Of a stretch of 64,000 nucleotides of DNA, positions 51,949-60,155 are shown piece after piece; the stretch's first letter is position 1; the number at the start of each line of letters is the position of its first letter. The translations under genes were made by a program, and so were the position numbers. The stretch is from Segetibacter aerophilus (GTDB lineage: Bacteria; Bacteroidota; Bacteroidia; Chitinophagales; Chitinophagaceae): the NCBI RefSeq assembly GCF_007991655.1, contig NZ_BJYT01000016.1, forward strand, positions 1 through 64,000. The letters are read 5' to 3'. Below the pieces are notes generated by a model. It saw only the letters and a program-made list of their open reading frames with translations. It was not told the origin of the DNA and searched no databases.

Positions 51949-52545
51949 ATGATCAAACAACTGAAGTTTACCTGTATCACTTCTACAGTTCTAATATTAG
52001 CTTTTATTGTGACACGTGCTAATGCTTGCTCATGCTTGGGGAAAGAAAAGCAAACGCTTTCGGTCACAGGCGATAGACAAGTTGATACTTATTCAATTGA
52101 TAGTTTATTCAAGAGAGTTCCTGAGCTTACTATCGAAACTACACTGCCTGATAGTGTTTTTTCCAGTTATTTCAAAATAATTAGGCTTGAGCAAAGTGAC
52201 GGAATTACGCTACGTGCAGACTCCACTTTTGAAAGTGTTATTAGAAGTTCTTTTTCTAAAAGCGGTAAATGGCGAATTGACAAGAGAGAGAAGCAGATCG
52301 TTTTCAATTCTAACCAAAAGAAACAAGAACGGTTTTATGTTGTTAAGTACTGGGGTTGGCTTTACTTAGTTCGTCCGCAGGAAATAAGAGATTTTGTTAA
52401 TCGCTTTAACGTTAGTAGAAAAAAACATAAAAACGCAAAACCCTTTGAACTGGAAACAGGGGGCAAGCTATACACATGGGAGTTCTTGGTAGCTTCTGAT
52501 TTAGCTAATAAAACTTACGTCATGAATTGGTCGGATGATTATTAA
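51949..52545 (+). CDS. Cassette gene: secreted protein of unknown function
   Basis: A 198-residue protein with an N-terminal signal (MIKQLKFTCITSTVLILAFI, cleavage near ANACSC; a lipoprotein site is possible). The mature part is beta-rich with WRIDKREKQIVFNSNQKKQE and RFYVVKYWGWLYLV. No family recognised. It starts 14 bp after the site-13 remnant. Confidence 0.65.
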   Translation: MIKQLKFTCITSTVLILAFIVTRANACSCLGKEKQTLSVTGDRQVDTYSIDSLFKRVPELTIETTLPDSVFSSYFKIIRLEQSDGITLRADSTFESVIRSSFSKSGKWRIDKREKQIVFNSNQKKQERFYVVKYWGWLYLVRPQEIRDFVNRFNVSRKKHKNAKPFELETGGKLYTWEFLVASDLANKTYVMNWSDDY

Positions 52546-52981
52546 CAACACCCAACCCAAACCTACCGTTGACGTAGCTAAAATAAATATTTATACTTTG
52601 ACGGCATCTGTGGTTCCCAATATAAAGAAAGCTTGGAATAGCCTTTACAGCTCTTTCAATCATGCTATCTCGTGCTGCAACGACAACTACCAGCAAACCA
52701 CGGAACCTGTCCTCACCAAAGCCCATCAAAATGCGAAGCTAACCTTATCAAACGAGCAGGGTTATCCTGCAATTTTCATACGGCCCGTATCGTTATAGAA
52801 GTGCACAAGTTTCAAGGTTCGACTGGACAGGAAAGTTGCATACAGCATCAGTCGTTGTGATTCGACCTTTGACCGATTATATTTAAACAGTAAATATACA
52901 CCAACAGTATCCATTCATCGAATACGCAACATTCAGTAAGCGGAAACCGTCGTCAGTCATACTAAACTGACACCTCACCAT
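52546..52981. other. 436-bp gap with decayed sequence
   Basis: No regular site or convincing gene. TGATTATTAACAACACCCAA at 52535 could be a left box (TTAAC) for the preceding unit, and GATTATATTTAAACAGTAAA at 52877 resembles part of sites 1 and 12. The region probably contains worn recombination sites. Confidence 0.4.
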
Positions 52982-53691
52982 ATGAAAAACTTAACGCTAA
53001 CTGCTTTTTTTTTCTTACATGTCTCGCTGGACAATCGCAGACAAAGAATTTTCTTGACCAGCCTTATTTAGAGGTTACTGGAAGTGCAGACACATTGGTA
53101 ACACCGAATGAAATCTTAATCAAAATTTTCATTTCGGAGAAAGATAGGAAGGACAAAACATCAGTTGAACAATTAGAAATAAAAATGTTCAACACCCTTA
53201 AGACATTAGGTATAGACGTTGAAAACAACTTAACGACAAGCGACATGTCGAGCAATTTCAAATTCTACTTTTTAAAAAGTAAGGATGTAATTAAGACAAA
53301 ACAGTATCTTTTAAAAGTAGGTGATGCTGTGACAGCCAGCAAAGTGTTCATCCAACTCGAAGATTTAGGCATTTCAAATACATCTATTGACCATGTTGAC
53401 CACTCGGAATTGGAGAACATAAGAAATATTATCCGAACTAAAGCGGTGGCTAATGCAAGAACAAGAGCATTGGCCTTAATAAAACCATTAAATCAGAATA
53501 TCGGACCCGCTATTCATATTGCTGACAATGAAGCATACAATGTAAACCAACAGCTTCAAGGACGAGTAGCAGGAGTTGTTGTGACAGGATATTCGATAAG
53601 AGGAAAAGCTTCTGATGAATTACCAAAAATTGAGTTTGAAAAGATTAACGTCACTACGAACATCAATGTGAAGTTCATTCTTAAACCATAA
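52982..53691 (+). pseudogene. SIMPL-domain (DUF541) protein, frameshifted in a T9 run
   Basis: The ATG at 52982 starts a signal peptide (MKNLTLTAFFF) that runs into nine T residues at 53005-53013. Adding one T joins it to the open frame ending at 53691 and yields LTCLAGQSQTKNFLDQPYLE then VTGSADTLVTPNEILIKIFI. This is the start of a SIMPL domain, and the rest continues to NVTTNINVKFILKP. Without the extra T the protein stops after about 30 residues. It could be phase-variable, decayed, or a sequencing error. SIMPL proteins are periplasmic or outer-membrane proteins of unclear role. Confidence 0.75.
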
Positions 53692-53696
53692 GCACC

Positions 53697-53790
53697 AATG
53701 CACAGCATGCCGCTTTGTAGAAATTGGACGGAAGGCAGCATATTCAACAGTAAAAAGAGCCAATTGTTATTTTACCTTCCACAATAGAAA
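53697..53790 (+). repeat. Possible degenerate attC-like site
   Basis: Between the SIMPL gene and the next unit, TAGAAATTGGACGGAAGG faces CCTTCCACAATAGAAATTA, and the middle resembles sites 1 and 12 (GGAAGGCAGCATATTCAACA). The outer boxes are not recognisable. Confidence 0.4.
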
Positions 53791-53808
53791 TTACTAATAA
53801 ACAATTAT

Positions 53809-54333
53809 ATGAGAAAAGTATTTTTTTTAATAGTCCAAACACTGCTTTTTAATACTTGCTACAGCCAGCATCAAGAAGATTTAAAAATTTTGTGGCCTGA
53901 AGAATTTAAATGGAAATTGGCGTTAAACCAAGAGGACTCATTTTCGCATACAATTACTTTGATTCCTGAAAATGAAAGCTTAACAAAGTGGACCGTTTTA
54001 GGGCAGATGATGGCAATTAAAAATAATTTTAAAGCAAACAATATAGATCAGGTTGTCAGTACATTTACGCAAGCGTCACTACAAGAATCTCCGAAAGCAA
54101 AATACTTGGTTTTAGAAAAAGATGAAACGACAAAGAATTTTTGGGCAATTTTTAAAGTTGAGACCCCTAACTATCCAAACGACCCTATCCCTGAGTCGCA
54201 ACTGTGGTATGCAATACAAGGAAACTCTACTTTATACGTGAATTTTGTTGCAATCAAGGAAAAGACGTTAAGCAAAGCATTTGTTGAAAAGTGGATAAAG
54301 GTTTTTAAAAGCAGTCACCTGATCAACAAATAA
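53809..54333 (+). CDS. Cassette gene: secreted protein of unknown function
   Basis: A 174-residue protein with a signal peptide (MRKVFFLIVQTLLFNTCYSQ). The mature part, with LWPEEFKWKLALNQEDSFSH and LYVNFVAIKEKTLSKAFVEK, has no family I can name. It is followed by an attC-like site. Confidence 0.65.
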   Translation: MRKVFFLIVQTLLFNTCYSQHQEDLKILWPEEFKWKLALNQEDSFSHTITLIPENESLTKWTVLGQMMAIKNNFKANNIDQVVSTFTQASLQESPKAKYLVLEKDETTKNFWAIFKVETPNYPNDPIPESQLWYAIQGNSTLYVNFVAIKEKTLSKAFVEKWIKVFKSSHLINK

Positions 54334-54344
54334 TTATCTTTCAA

Positions 54345-54467
54345 TATCATTTTGCAGTGTTTCTATTGTAAATAGTAAAGCTTTCAAAAGATGATTTGCT
54401 TTTGTGGTCAATTGAACTCGACGTTTTTTTAATTGCCACCACTTCATAGACTCTGTAACGTTGTCAC
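54345..54467 (+). repeat. attC-like site 14
   Basis: The right part AATTGCCACCACTTCATAGA, ending CTGTAACGTTGTCAC, is nearly the same as in site 5. The middle CTTTTGTGGTCAATTGAACTCG also corresponds to site 5. The left box is not clear. It is the last recognisable site of the array. Confidence 0.6.
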
Positions 54468-54510
54468 AGACGTGTTTGCCAAACAACTGGTTATAGGAAA
54501 AAAAATCTTG

Positions 54511-55068
54511 ATGTATTTGATTGACGATACGGAAGCAAGTCTTTTAATTGATGACTTTACACAAAATAAATCGATTCAGATTACTAAAGTTGCTGGTAAT
54601 AGACTAAATCTTTTTGTAGATACTTTTGAATTCCCTGAAAGAGATTGCTCCATAGAAAGTTTAAGAAAAGTTAGTTTTCAATTTGCTTATCATGAGAGAC
54701 AATTCTACATACGTTTGAAAGGATCTATTAACAAAGGAGACACCATTTATTTCTTGTTTGAAAATGGTAAAGTAATCGAAAAGACTATAACTAAGGCTCT
54801 TCCTTTTCATAGGGCAGAATACGCAGAAGCAGTTCAAATAAGTGTCGAAGAAACAAAAGTATTTGCCACTACTTTATTAAAAAAATGGAAGGTAACAACG
54901 AGCCGAACGAATACTTTCATTATCGGTGGATTTATTGATAACAAATACCTGGAACAATACCCAACCAGTGAGGAAGGCCAATATCTTTTATTGCTTACTG
55001 CACGACAATTAATCAAACAGGTAATTTTTCATTATCCTAACTTGGAATATCAACAGCTACTGGGGTAA
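54511..55068 (+). CDS. Soluble protein of unknown function
   Basis: A protein of 185 residues without an export signal. The ATG at 54511 follows an AGGAAAA stretch; the longer frame from 54433 starts inside site 14. Sequence features are an acidic start (MYLIDDTEASLLIDDF) and a helical C-terminus (LLLLTARQLIKQVIFHYP). It is 22 bp before the next gene, so these two are probably one transcript, unlike the single-gene cassettes upstream. Confidence 0.6.
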   Translation: MYLIDDTEASLLIDDFTQNKSIQITKVAGNRLNLFVDTFEFPERDCSIESLRKVSFQFAYHERQFYIRLKGSINKGDTIYFLFENGKVIEKTITKALPFHRAEYAEAVQISVEETKVFATTLLKKWKVTTSRTNTFIIGGFIDNKYLEQYPTSEEGQYLLLLTARQLIKQVIFHYPNLEYQQLLG

Positions 55069-55090
55069 AGCTTGAGAACCAAACTAAGAA

Positions 55091-55567
55091 ATGACTACAA
55101 TAGAACTTTACACCTATATCAAAGCTCCAATTACCGTTTGCTTCAACCTCTCCAGAAGTGCTGAACTTCATATGATTTCCACTTCAAAAACAGATGAAAA
55201 AGTCATTGCAGGAAGATCATCAGGTTTATTTGAAAAGGGTGATACTGTTACCTGGAAAGCAAGACATTTCGGGGTATACCACACCCTGCAAATGGAAATA
55301 TCGGCTTTGTCATTTCCTTACAGCTTTGAAGATAGAATGGTCAGGGGTCCTTTTAAATCCATTTGTCACAACCATCATTTTCAGGAAGCGAATGGACTAA
55401 CGGTAATGAAGGACGTATTCCAGTACGAAGTTCCTTTTAGCTTGTTTGGTCAATTGTTCAACCAAATGATTTTAAGGAAGCACATGAGAAATCTGCTTGA
55501 AGAAAGGAACAGAACGATAAAGGAATATGCTGAGTCGAATAGATGGAGAGAGGTATTACCTGTTTAA
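55091..55567 (+). CDS. SRPBCC-fold protein
   Basis: A 158-residue cytoplasmic protein. It opens with the pattern of SRPBCC/START-like proteins (FNLSRSAELHMIST) and continues GDTVTWKARHFGVYHTLQME and FKSICHNHHFQEANGLTVMK, similar to the family of cell-division-inhibitor-annotated proteins in Bacteroidota. It probably binds a hydrophobic small molecule; the ligand is unknown. Confidence 0.75.
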   Translation: MTTIELYTYIKAPITVCFNLSRSAELHMISTSKTDEKVIAGRSSGLFEKGDTVTWKARHFGVYHTLQMEISALSFPYSFEDRMVRGPFKSICHNHHFQEANGLTVMKDVFQYEVPFSLFGQLFNQMILRKHMRNLLEERNRTIKEYAESNRWREVLPV

Positions 55568-55630
55568 TTCCTTGTCTTTAAATCTTATTAAAAAGCCTTA
55601 TAGATCGCTAATAACTTCAACTTAACCCAC

Positions 55631-56272
55631 ATGTTCAAAAACACCGTTTTTATCCTCACTGTTGCCCTCATTATTTTTACAGGCTGTCGCAGCAAAATGT
55701 TAGCGCAAGTCCCAAAAACAGCTTCTAATGCAGAAGTAGAGGCAAAGTTTCTCGATTCGATTGAAAGAGTGGCTCAGGCAATAAAATTTGAACCACCTGG
55801 AGAACTGATAGCAACCATAGAATTTAGAATCAGGGCGACAGGGGAAGACTTGAAAAACTTCAAAGAAGGTTTTATTCCCTGGGTTAGCCTGGAACATCCA
55901 GAGAAGCAATTGCCCAACTTAATAAATCCAGAGCAAGTGGCTTTGCCTTACCAGCATGTATTCTTAATCATTGGTTATCCTTTGAACCATCCTGATACTT
56001 CTCAGCTCACTGGGGCTGTTGCTGGTTTTACAAATAAAATGTTGATACAAAAGATAAGCGAACGTTATCGTCAGATTTATCAAGAGGAAGAAGCAGGAGC
56101 AAAAGTCAAGACCATCCCAATTGAAAAAAGAACGGGTTTAATCAACAGGAATCAAACTGATGGGAAATACGAGGTATGGGGACATGACTTGGGCGATTTG
56201 GATTTAAGCAGCGTAGAGGTGTATAGAACTGCTGAAGGTAAAATCGTATTAATGTTAGGGGTGGAGTCTTAA
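55631..56272 (+). CDS. Lipoprotein of unknown function
   Basis: A 213-residue lipoprotein (TVALIIFTGC, cysteine near 19). The mature part is mixed alpha/beta (LIATIEFRIRATGEDLKNFK; YQHVFLIIGYPLNHPDTSQL). No family recognised. No attC-like site separates it from its neighbours. Confidence 0.65.
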   Translation: MFKNTVFILTVALIIFTGCRSKMLAQVPKTASNAEVEAKFLDSIERVAQAIKFEPPGELIATIEFRIRATGEDLKNFKEGFIPWVSLEHPEKQLPNLINPEQVALPYQHVFLIIGYPLNHPDTSQLTGAVAGFTNKMLIQKISERYRQIYQEEEAGAKVKTIPIEKRTGLINRNQTDGKYEVWGHDLGDLDLSSVEVYRTAEGKIVLMLGVES

Positions 56273-56313
56273 CAGCCTTCATGCTGTCAGGACTATTTGA
56301 ATATTTTTAAGTT

Positions 56314-56738
56314 ATGGTAGTTTCCAAATGGCATATTTATCTGGCGGTTCTACTTCTGTTGACCTCACCGTTTGTGATATACCGATTCATATGGTTACAT
56401 CGGTCATTGCCGACAAAGGCAGTAGTGTTGTACGTAGAGGGGACAAGGTTGGTTCGTCCTCAACAAACTTTTCCAGTCTTTAGATACACTGTCGATGGAC
56501 GCACCATATTGTCCTCTGGTAACTATAATTCACCCTTTGTTGCTGGTGATTCTATTTTTATAAGATACAATCCCTAAAAACAACTGAATTTAAAATAGAT
56601 AACACCTGGGATTGTTGGAAGGATCTCATTTTTTATTTCAGTCTCCCGTTAATTTTCATTACGATGATATTTGCTGCAAGAGATATATTTCCAGGCAATA
56701 TCAAATTAGGTCCAAAACAGAAAGGAGTTGTTAGCTAA
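56314..56738 (+). pseudogene. DUF3592-like membrane protein, frameshifted
   Basis: The first frame (56314-56577, 87 residues) has one helix and then VFRYTVDGRTILSSGNYNSP and DSIFIRYNP, the typical shape of the DUF3592 ectodomain, and stops at 56577. From 56577 another frame continues as KTTEFKIDNTWDCWKDLIFY, then FSLPLIFITMIFAARDIFPG, a second helix, to a stop at 56738. One missing base near CCCTAAAAACA (56572-56582) explains the break. Restored, it would be about 140 residues with two helices. Confidence 0.65.
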
Positions 56739-56982
56739 GAGGCATTCAGATGACATTAACGATGGCATGAATGGTGAATAAAGCTGCTGCTTCCCGTAAT
56801 TTAAGGCATAATAAAGACGTTATTAGAGATGTGAGTGTAATGTTGGCCTTAAAAGGAAATTTCCGTTGTAGGTATATTCATTTGCTACGAGAAACACTAA
56901 GGGTGTTTGCTGGAGTAGATTAACCTAATTTTTTTGAATTTTTAAACTGCATACATTAGCAGAAATAACCCTGAAACAAAAT

Positions 56983-57519
56983 ATGCACTTTTTCAAAATT
57001 GCTATTATTTCCTTTGTCTACCACGTAACTTTTATTAATGCATCAAGTGCACAGAAAGCAACCTCTCCAGCAACTAACCTTAAAAGGCAGGCTGAACAGA
57101 TGGTGAACTTTTTCAGTACTGGTGACCTCGATAAGTTCAGCAAATTCACCTATCCAAAAGTTATTCAAATGATTGGTGGAGAAACAAAAATGATTTCAGT
57201 TTTAAAAAAAGAAATGGACAGTTGGGAGAGCCAGGGAATAAGGATAGATTCAGTAAGTGTGGGAGATGTATCCAAAATTGTAAAAGCTGGGAACGAATTA
57301 CATTCTTTGATTACACAGCGTCTGGTAATGAAGGTTCCAGGCGGCAGGATGGTGAAAAATTCATTTTTACTTGCCATATCACCAAATAATGGTGCTAATT
57401 GGTATTTTCTCGATACAGCTCCATTAACCCCTGATATTTTGAAAAAGCTTTTTCCAAACTTTAATAAAGAAATTGTCATTCCAACTAAGGAAGAGCCAGT
57501 GATGATACCTAACGAATAA
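56983..57519 (+). CDS. Secreted protein of unknown function
   Basis: A 178-residue protein with a signal peptide (MHFFKIAIISFVYHVTFINA, cleavage near SSAQ). The mature part (AEQMVNFFSTGDLDKFSKFT, then LFLDTAPLTPDIL-like WYFLDTAPL) resembles small NTF2-like or DUF4440-type proteins in length and layout, but I cannot assign it firmly. Confidence 0.65.
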   Translation: MHFFKIAIISFVYHVTFINASSAQKATSPATNLKRQAEQMVNFFSTGDLDKFSKFTYPKVIQMIGGETKMISVLKKEMDSWESQGIRIDSVSVGDVSKIVKAGNELHSLITQRLVMKVPGGRMVKNSFLLAISPNNGANWYFLDTAPLTPDILKKLFPNFNKEIVIPTKEEPVMIPNE

Positions 57520-57762
57520 CCTCTTTTCATTTCAGCTATAACAAATCTATTAACCTGGATAGAAGTGTATGAACAGTGTTAGAAGAAATGTATTTTCAAT
57601 GCTGCGGAAAGTATTTTTAACTAATAAGTTTCTCACAGCCACCTCTTATGTTCGTCATTTTTCAATTCAAGTAAACCTGAGTACCTAAATTATAACGGGG
57701 ATTTAAAATAAAAAAAGATGAAAGCTTTGTAATATGGGGGCCGTTTCCTATGATTGTTACAT

Positions 57763-58221
57763 ATGGATAACGCTATGAAAAAAGAACCAAAAGCACTTGA
57801 AGGAGTTAAGCGCATTTACATGGATTTCACGTATTACAGAGCTGAAAGCTTACAGGATGAAATTTTAGTAAGTGAAATGACAGAGTTTTTTAAACTACAA
57901 AGTTTTGAACACCGTTTTTTTGAAGACAATTCATTTACTACAGAAGAAAATTTGATTCTTTTCGAAAGAGATATACATGCTACTATATTCTTTTCATTAA
58001 AACCATTTAGAGAGGCTTGTAAAAGCAACGAAGCATTAAATAGCTCTTTTTTCACTTTTTTCATGTCCACTGTAAAAACTTTCAAAAGTTTATATGAAGT
58101 TGATTTCTTTAAAATTTCTAAGGAAAGTTTAAACCTTTTTTCTCGTCAAAGACACTTGCGTTTAAGACATTCAGGTAAATTTTGTCAACTTTTACTGAGG
58201 AAGAATTTGACTAACAAGTAA
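57763..58221 (+). CDS. Protein of unknown function
   Basis: A protein of 152 residues (MDNAMKKEPKALEGVKRIYM), soluble, rich in Phe and Glu, ending in a very basic tail (RQRHLRLRHSGKFCQLLLRK). The ATG at 57763 is chosen; another in-frame ATG lies four codons later. A hairpin terminator follows at 58299. No family recognised. Confidence 0.55.
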   Translation: MDNAMKKEPKALEGVKRIYMDFTYYRAESLQDEILVSEMTEFFKLQSFEHRFFEDNSFTTEENLILFERDIHATIFFSLKPFREACKSNEALNSSFFTFFMSTVKTFKSLYEVDFFKISKESLNLFSRQRHLRLRHSGKFCQLLLRKNLTNK

Positions 58222-58298
58222 TATCTTCCCACCCTCTTATGTTAGTCAAATTTCTTCTAAGTCACTTGGTGATCCCACTTAATTTTCCTATTATTATT

Positions 58299-58334
58299 AA
58301 AAAGCTTCCAACCGTTTTATCTGGAAGTGCTTTA
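58299..58334 (+). terminator. Stem-loop terminator
   Basis: AAAAGCTTCCA pairs with TGGAAG-T-GCTTT around the loop ACCGTTTTATC, 78 bp after the preceding stop and before the polymerase-like gene. Confidence 0.55.
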
Positions 58335-58462
58335 GTTTTCTGTTGAACTTAACCAACAGATAATGCAGGTGTGTTTTCACCCTTCACCTTCCACTTGCGT
58401 TACTACACTCTCTTCATTTGAAGAATATAATAAAAAGGAGTCAAAAGGGAAATGCATAAGAA

Positions 58463-60055
58463 ATGCATTATAAGAGAATGTACCTGTTCGATGACAATTC
58501 AGAGCTGGACAGGTTGATAGAAGAAAACTGTGAAGGAAACCTTAGGATTAAAAAGGTTAAGTTCAAGTTTATAATAAGCAAAGGACTTACGGTTAAAGCT
58601 CACCACAAAAAACAGTATGAGCAGAGTGGATTTGGACTACGTATTCAAGCTGGTCCTGGCGCATTAGCAAATGATCCAAACGCAAATATTGGTACTCTTC
58701 AATATCTTTTTGGCGGTTCGACCAAGCAAATCACCGAAATTATTAATCAGCTAAAAAGCTGGGGCATTATTTATGTCTTTAAGGAAGCTGTCAGAGGAGA
58801 ATCTTCACGAAAGTATAAGTTTACCCCACACTACGAAGGCCAGGACATGACCATGAGATGGTTCTCACGGAAGGATGCAAAGTTCATTGAAAAGTGGCAT
58901 AACCTCTGGCAGGAGAGACTAAAAGACCCTCTTTACCAAAGGACCCAGGACATTTTGGACGACAACATAAAGCTTAGCGACGAAGGATTGGAATTTTTGA
59001 AAAACAAATACCAGGGACATAAGGGAGTCTCAGACTTGGTGGAAGCGTACAGGCTCGGCTGCGTAAGGGACAACTGGATACATTTGAATGAGATTCTAAA
59101 AGGTATTCTCATAAAAGATGAGGACATTGTTCTCTTTCAGTTTCTATTGATGAACGCTCAAGTTTATCCAAGAAAGAAGACCAAAAGGTTGTTTCATACC
59201 TTCTGCAACCTAAAAAGATGTTATCGAAAATTTATACTACTGGATGGAAGGCCGTTATTAGAAACTGATATTTCCAATAGCCAGCCAACTTTCTCAGTGG
59301 CTTTAATCAACAGTTATTTAAAGGAGAAAAAACCACAGCTTTATGGCAAGCACGACATGAGGGTTTATGAGAAGCATTGCAGAGAAGGGAACTTTTATGA
59401 GGTAATTGCTGGAAAGGCTGGTGTTGATATTACAGATGGTGAACAGCGTGATCAGTTTAAAGAAGATTTTTATAAGCAGATATTCTTTGCTGTTAACTCA
59501 GGCCGTTCAACTCCCATAATGGAAGCCTTTACACAGCTGTTTCCGACTGCTGCAAGAGCCATTTCTGGATTAAAGAAAGGGAACTATAAAAGGTTTGCAC
59601 TGGAGTTACAAGGGTTGGAAGCTGAGCTAATGGTTTACACAGTATATAAGCAGCTTTTGGATGAGGGGCACGTTGTTTTACCGTTGCATGATGCCATCTA
59701 CAGCAACAACGAGGAGACTAAGCAAAGGGCAGAGGAATTAATCAAGCTCCAGTTCCAGGTTAAGCACGGAATGCAGGTAGCTGTTAAAAACAAAAAAAAT
59801 GATGGCATGGGAACAAGCGTGTGTAAAGCTACCGTTGGAACAGGAGAGGCTGCTAACGAAGTATTTCAACAACAACCTTTAACTGTGATAGAATCTCGGC
59901 AAGAAGTTTCATCGGTTGCAGTTAATGAAACGCCAATCAACTTGGAAGCAATGGTTGATGGACAATCTCTGACTCCAGATCAATTGGCAAAAGTGGTAGC
60001 TTTTATACGAAAGGAAGTCATAAACGGAAAAACGGATATAAAGAACGCTGCCTAA
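58463..60055 (+). CDS. Replicase-like protein with family-A-polymerase-like motifs
   Basis: A 530-residue protein and the largest of the element. The first half is basic and helical and contains IGTLQYLFGGSTKQITEIIN, a possible helix-turn-helix. The second half has three motifs in the order of family A DNA polymerases: RPLLETDISNSQPTFSVALI (motif-A-like, aspartate 269), FKEDFYKQIFFAVNSGRSTP (motif-B-like, lysine 338) and VVLPLHDAIYSN (motif-C-like, His409-Asp410). A tail of about 100 residues follows. I infer a polymerase or primer-synthesising replication protein of the element. No exonuclease domain is seen. A terminator follows. Confidence 0.6.
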   Translation: MHYKRMYLFDDNSELDRLIEENCEGNLRIKKVKFKFIISKGLTVKAHHKKQYEQSGFGLRIQAGPGALANDPNANIGTLQYLFGGSTKQITEIINQLKSWGIIYVFKEAVRGESSRKYKFTPHYEGQDMTMRWFSRKDAKFIEKWHNLWQERLKDPLYQRTQDILDDNIKLSDEGLEFLKNKYQGHKGVSDLVEAYRLGCVRDNWIHLNEILKGILIKDEDIVLFQFLLMNAQVYPRKKTKRLFHTFCNLKRCYRKFILLDGRPLLETDISNSQPTFSVALINSYLKEKKPQLYGKHDMRVYEKHCREGNFYEVIAGKAGVDITDGEQRDQFKEDFYKQIFFAVNSGRSTPIMEAFTQLFPTAARAISGLKKGNYKRFALELQGLEAELMVYTVYKQLLDEGHVVLPLHDAIYSNNEETKQRAEELIKLQFQVKHGMQVAVKNKKNDGMGTSVCKATVGTGEAANEVFQQQPLTVIESRQEVSSVAVNETPINLEAMVDGQSLTPDQLAKVVAFIRKEVINGKTDIKNAA

Positions 60056-60077
60056 AAGCGTTTAATGTAATATTATT

Positions 60078-60108
60078 AAAGCCTGGAGTTCAATCCAGGC
60101 TTTATCAT
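60078..60108. terminator. Rho-independent terminator
   Basis: AAAGCCTGGA at 60078-60087 pairs perfectly with TCCAGGCTTT at 60094-60103, followed by a T-rich stretch. It separates the polymerase-like gene from the convergent GIY-YIG gene. Confidence 0.85.
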
Positions 60109-60155
60109 TTCAGGATAGTAGCAGTGCGACTTCTTGCATTAGCAAATGGCTTCTT

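Larger units (their letters stand above)
43582..54467 (+). other. Cassette array with attC-like sites (CALIN-like)
   Basis: About a dozen single-gene units, all read rightward, each followed by a 70-200 bp imperfect inverted repeat of attC layout. The repeat starts with an xYYYAAC box, has paired arms around an unpaired middle, and ends in GTTRRRY, after which the next start codon follows within a few bases in several units. The arms fall into families: the most common one has TATGCAATAGTGG facing CCACTACTGCATA. The first bases of each unit are complementary to the start of its own repeat. No integron integrase and no attI are visible. The left border is unclear, because the first unit has no site upstream. 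Confidence 0.8.

Noticed and set aside
52535-52798. An 87-residue frame after the 51949 gene
   Set aside because: It overlaps the end of the preceding gene, has no signal or motif, and lies in sequence that looks like decayed recombination sites.
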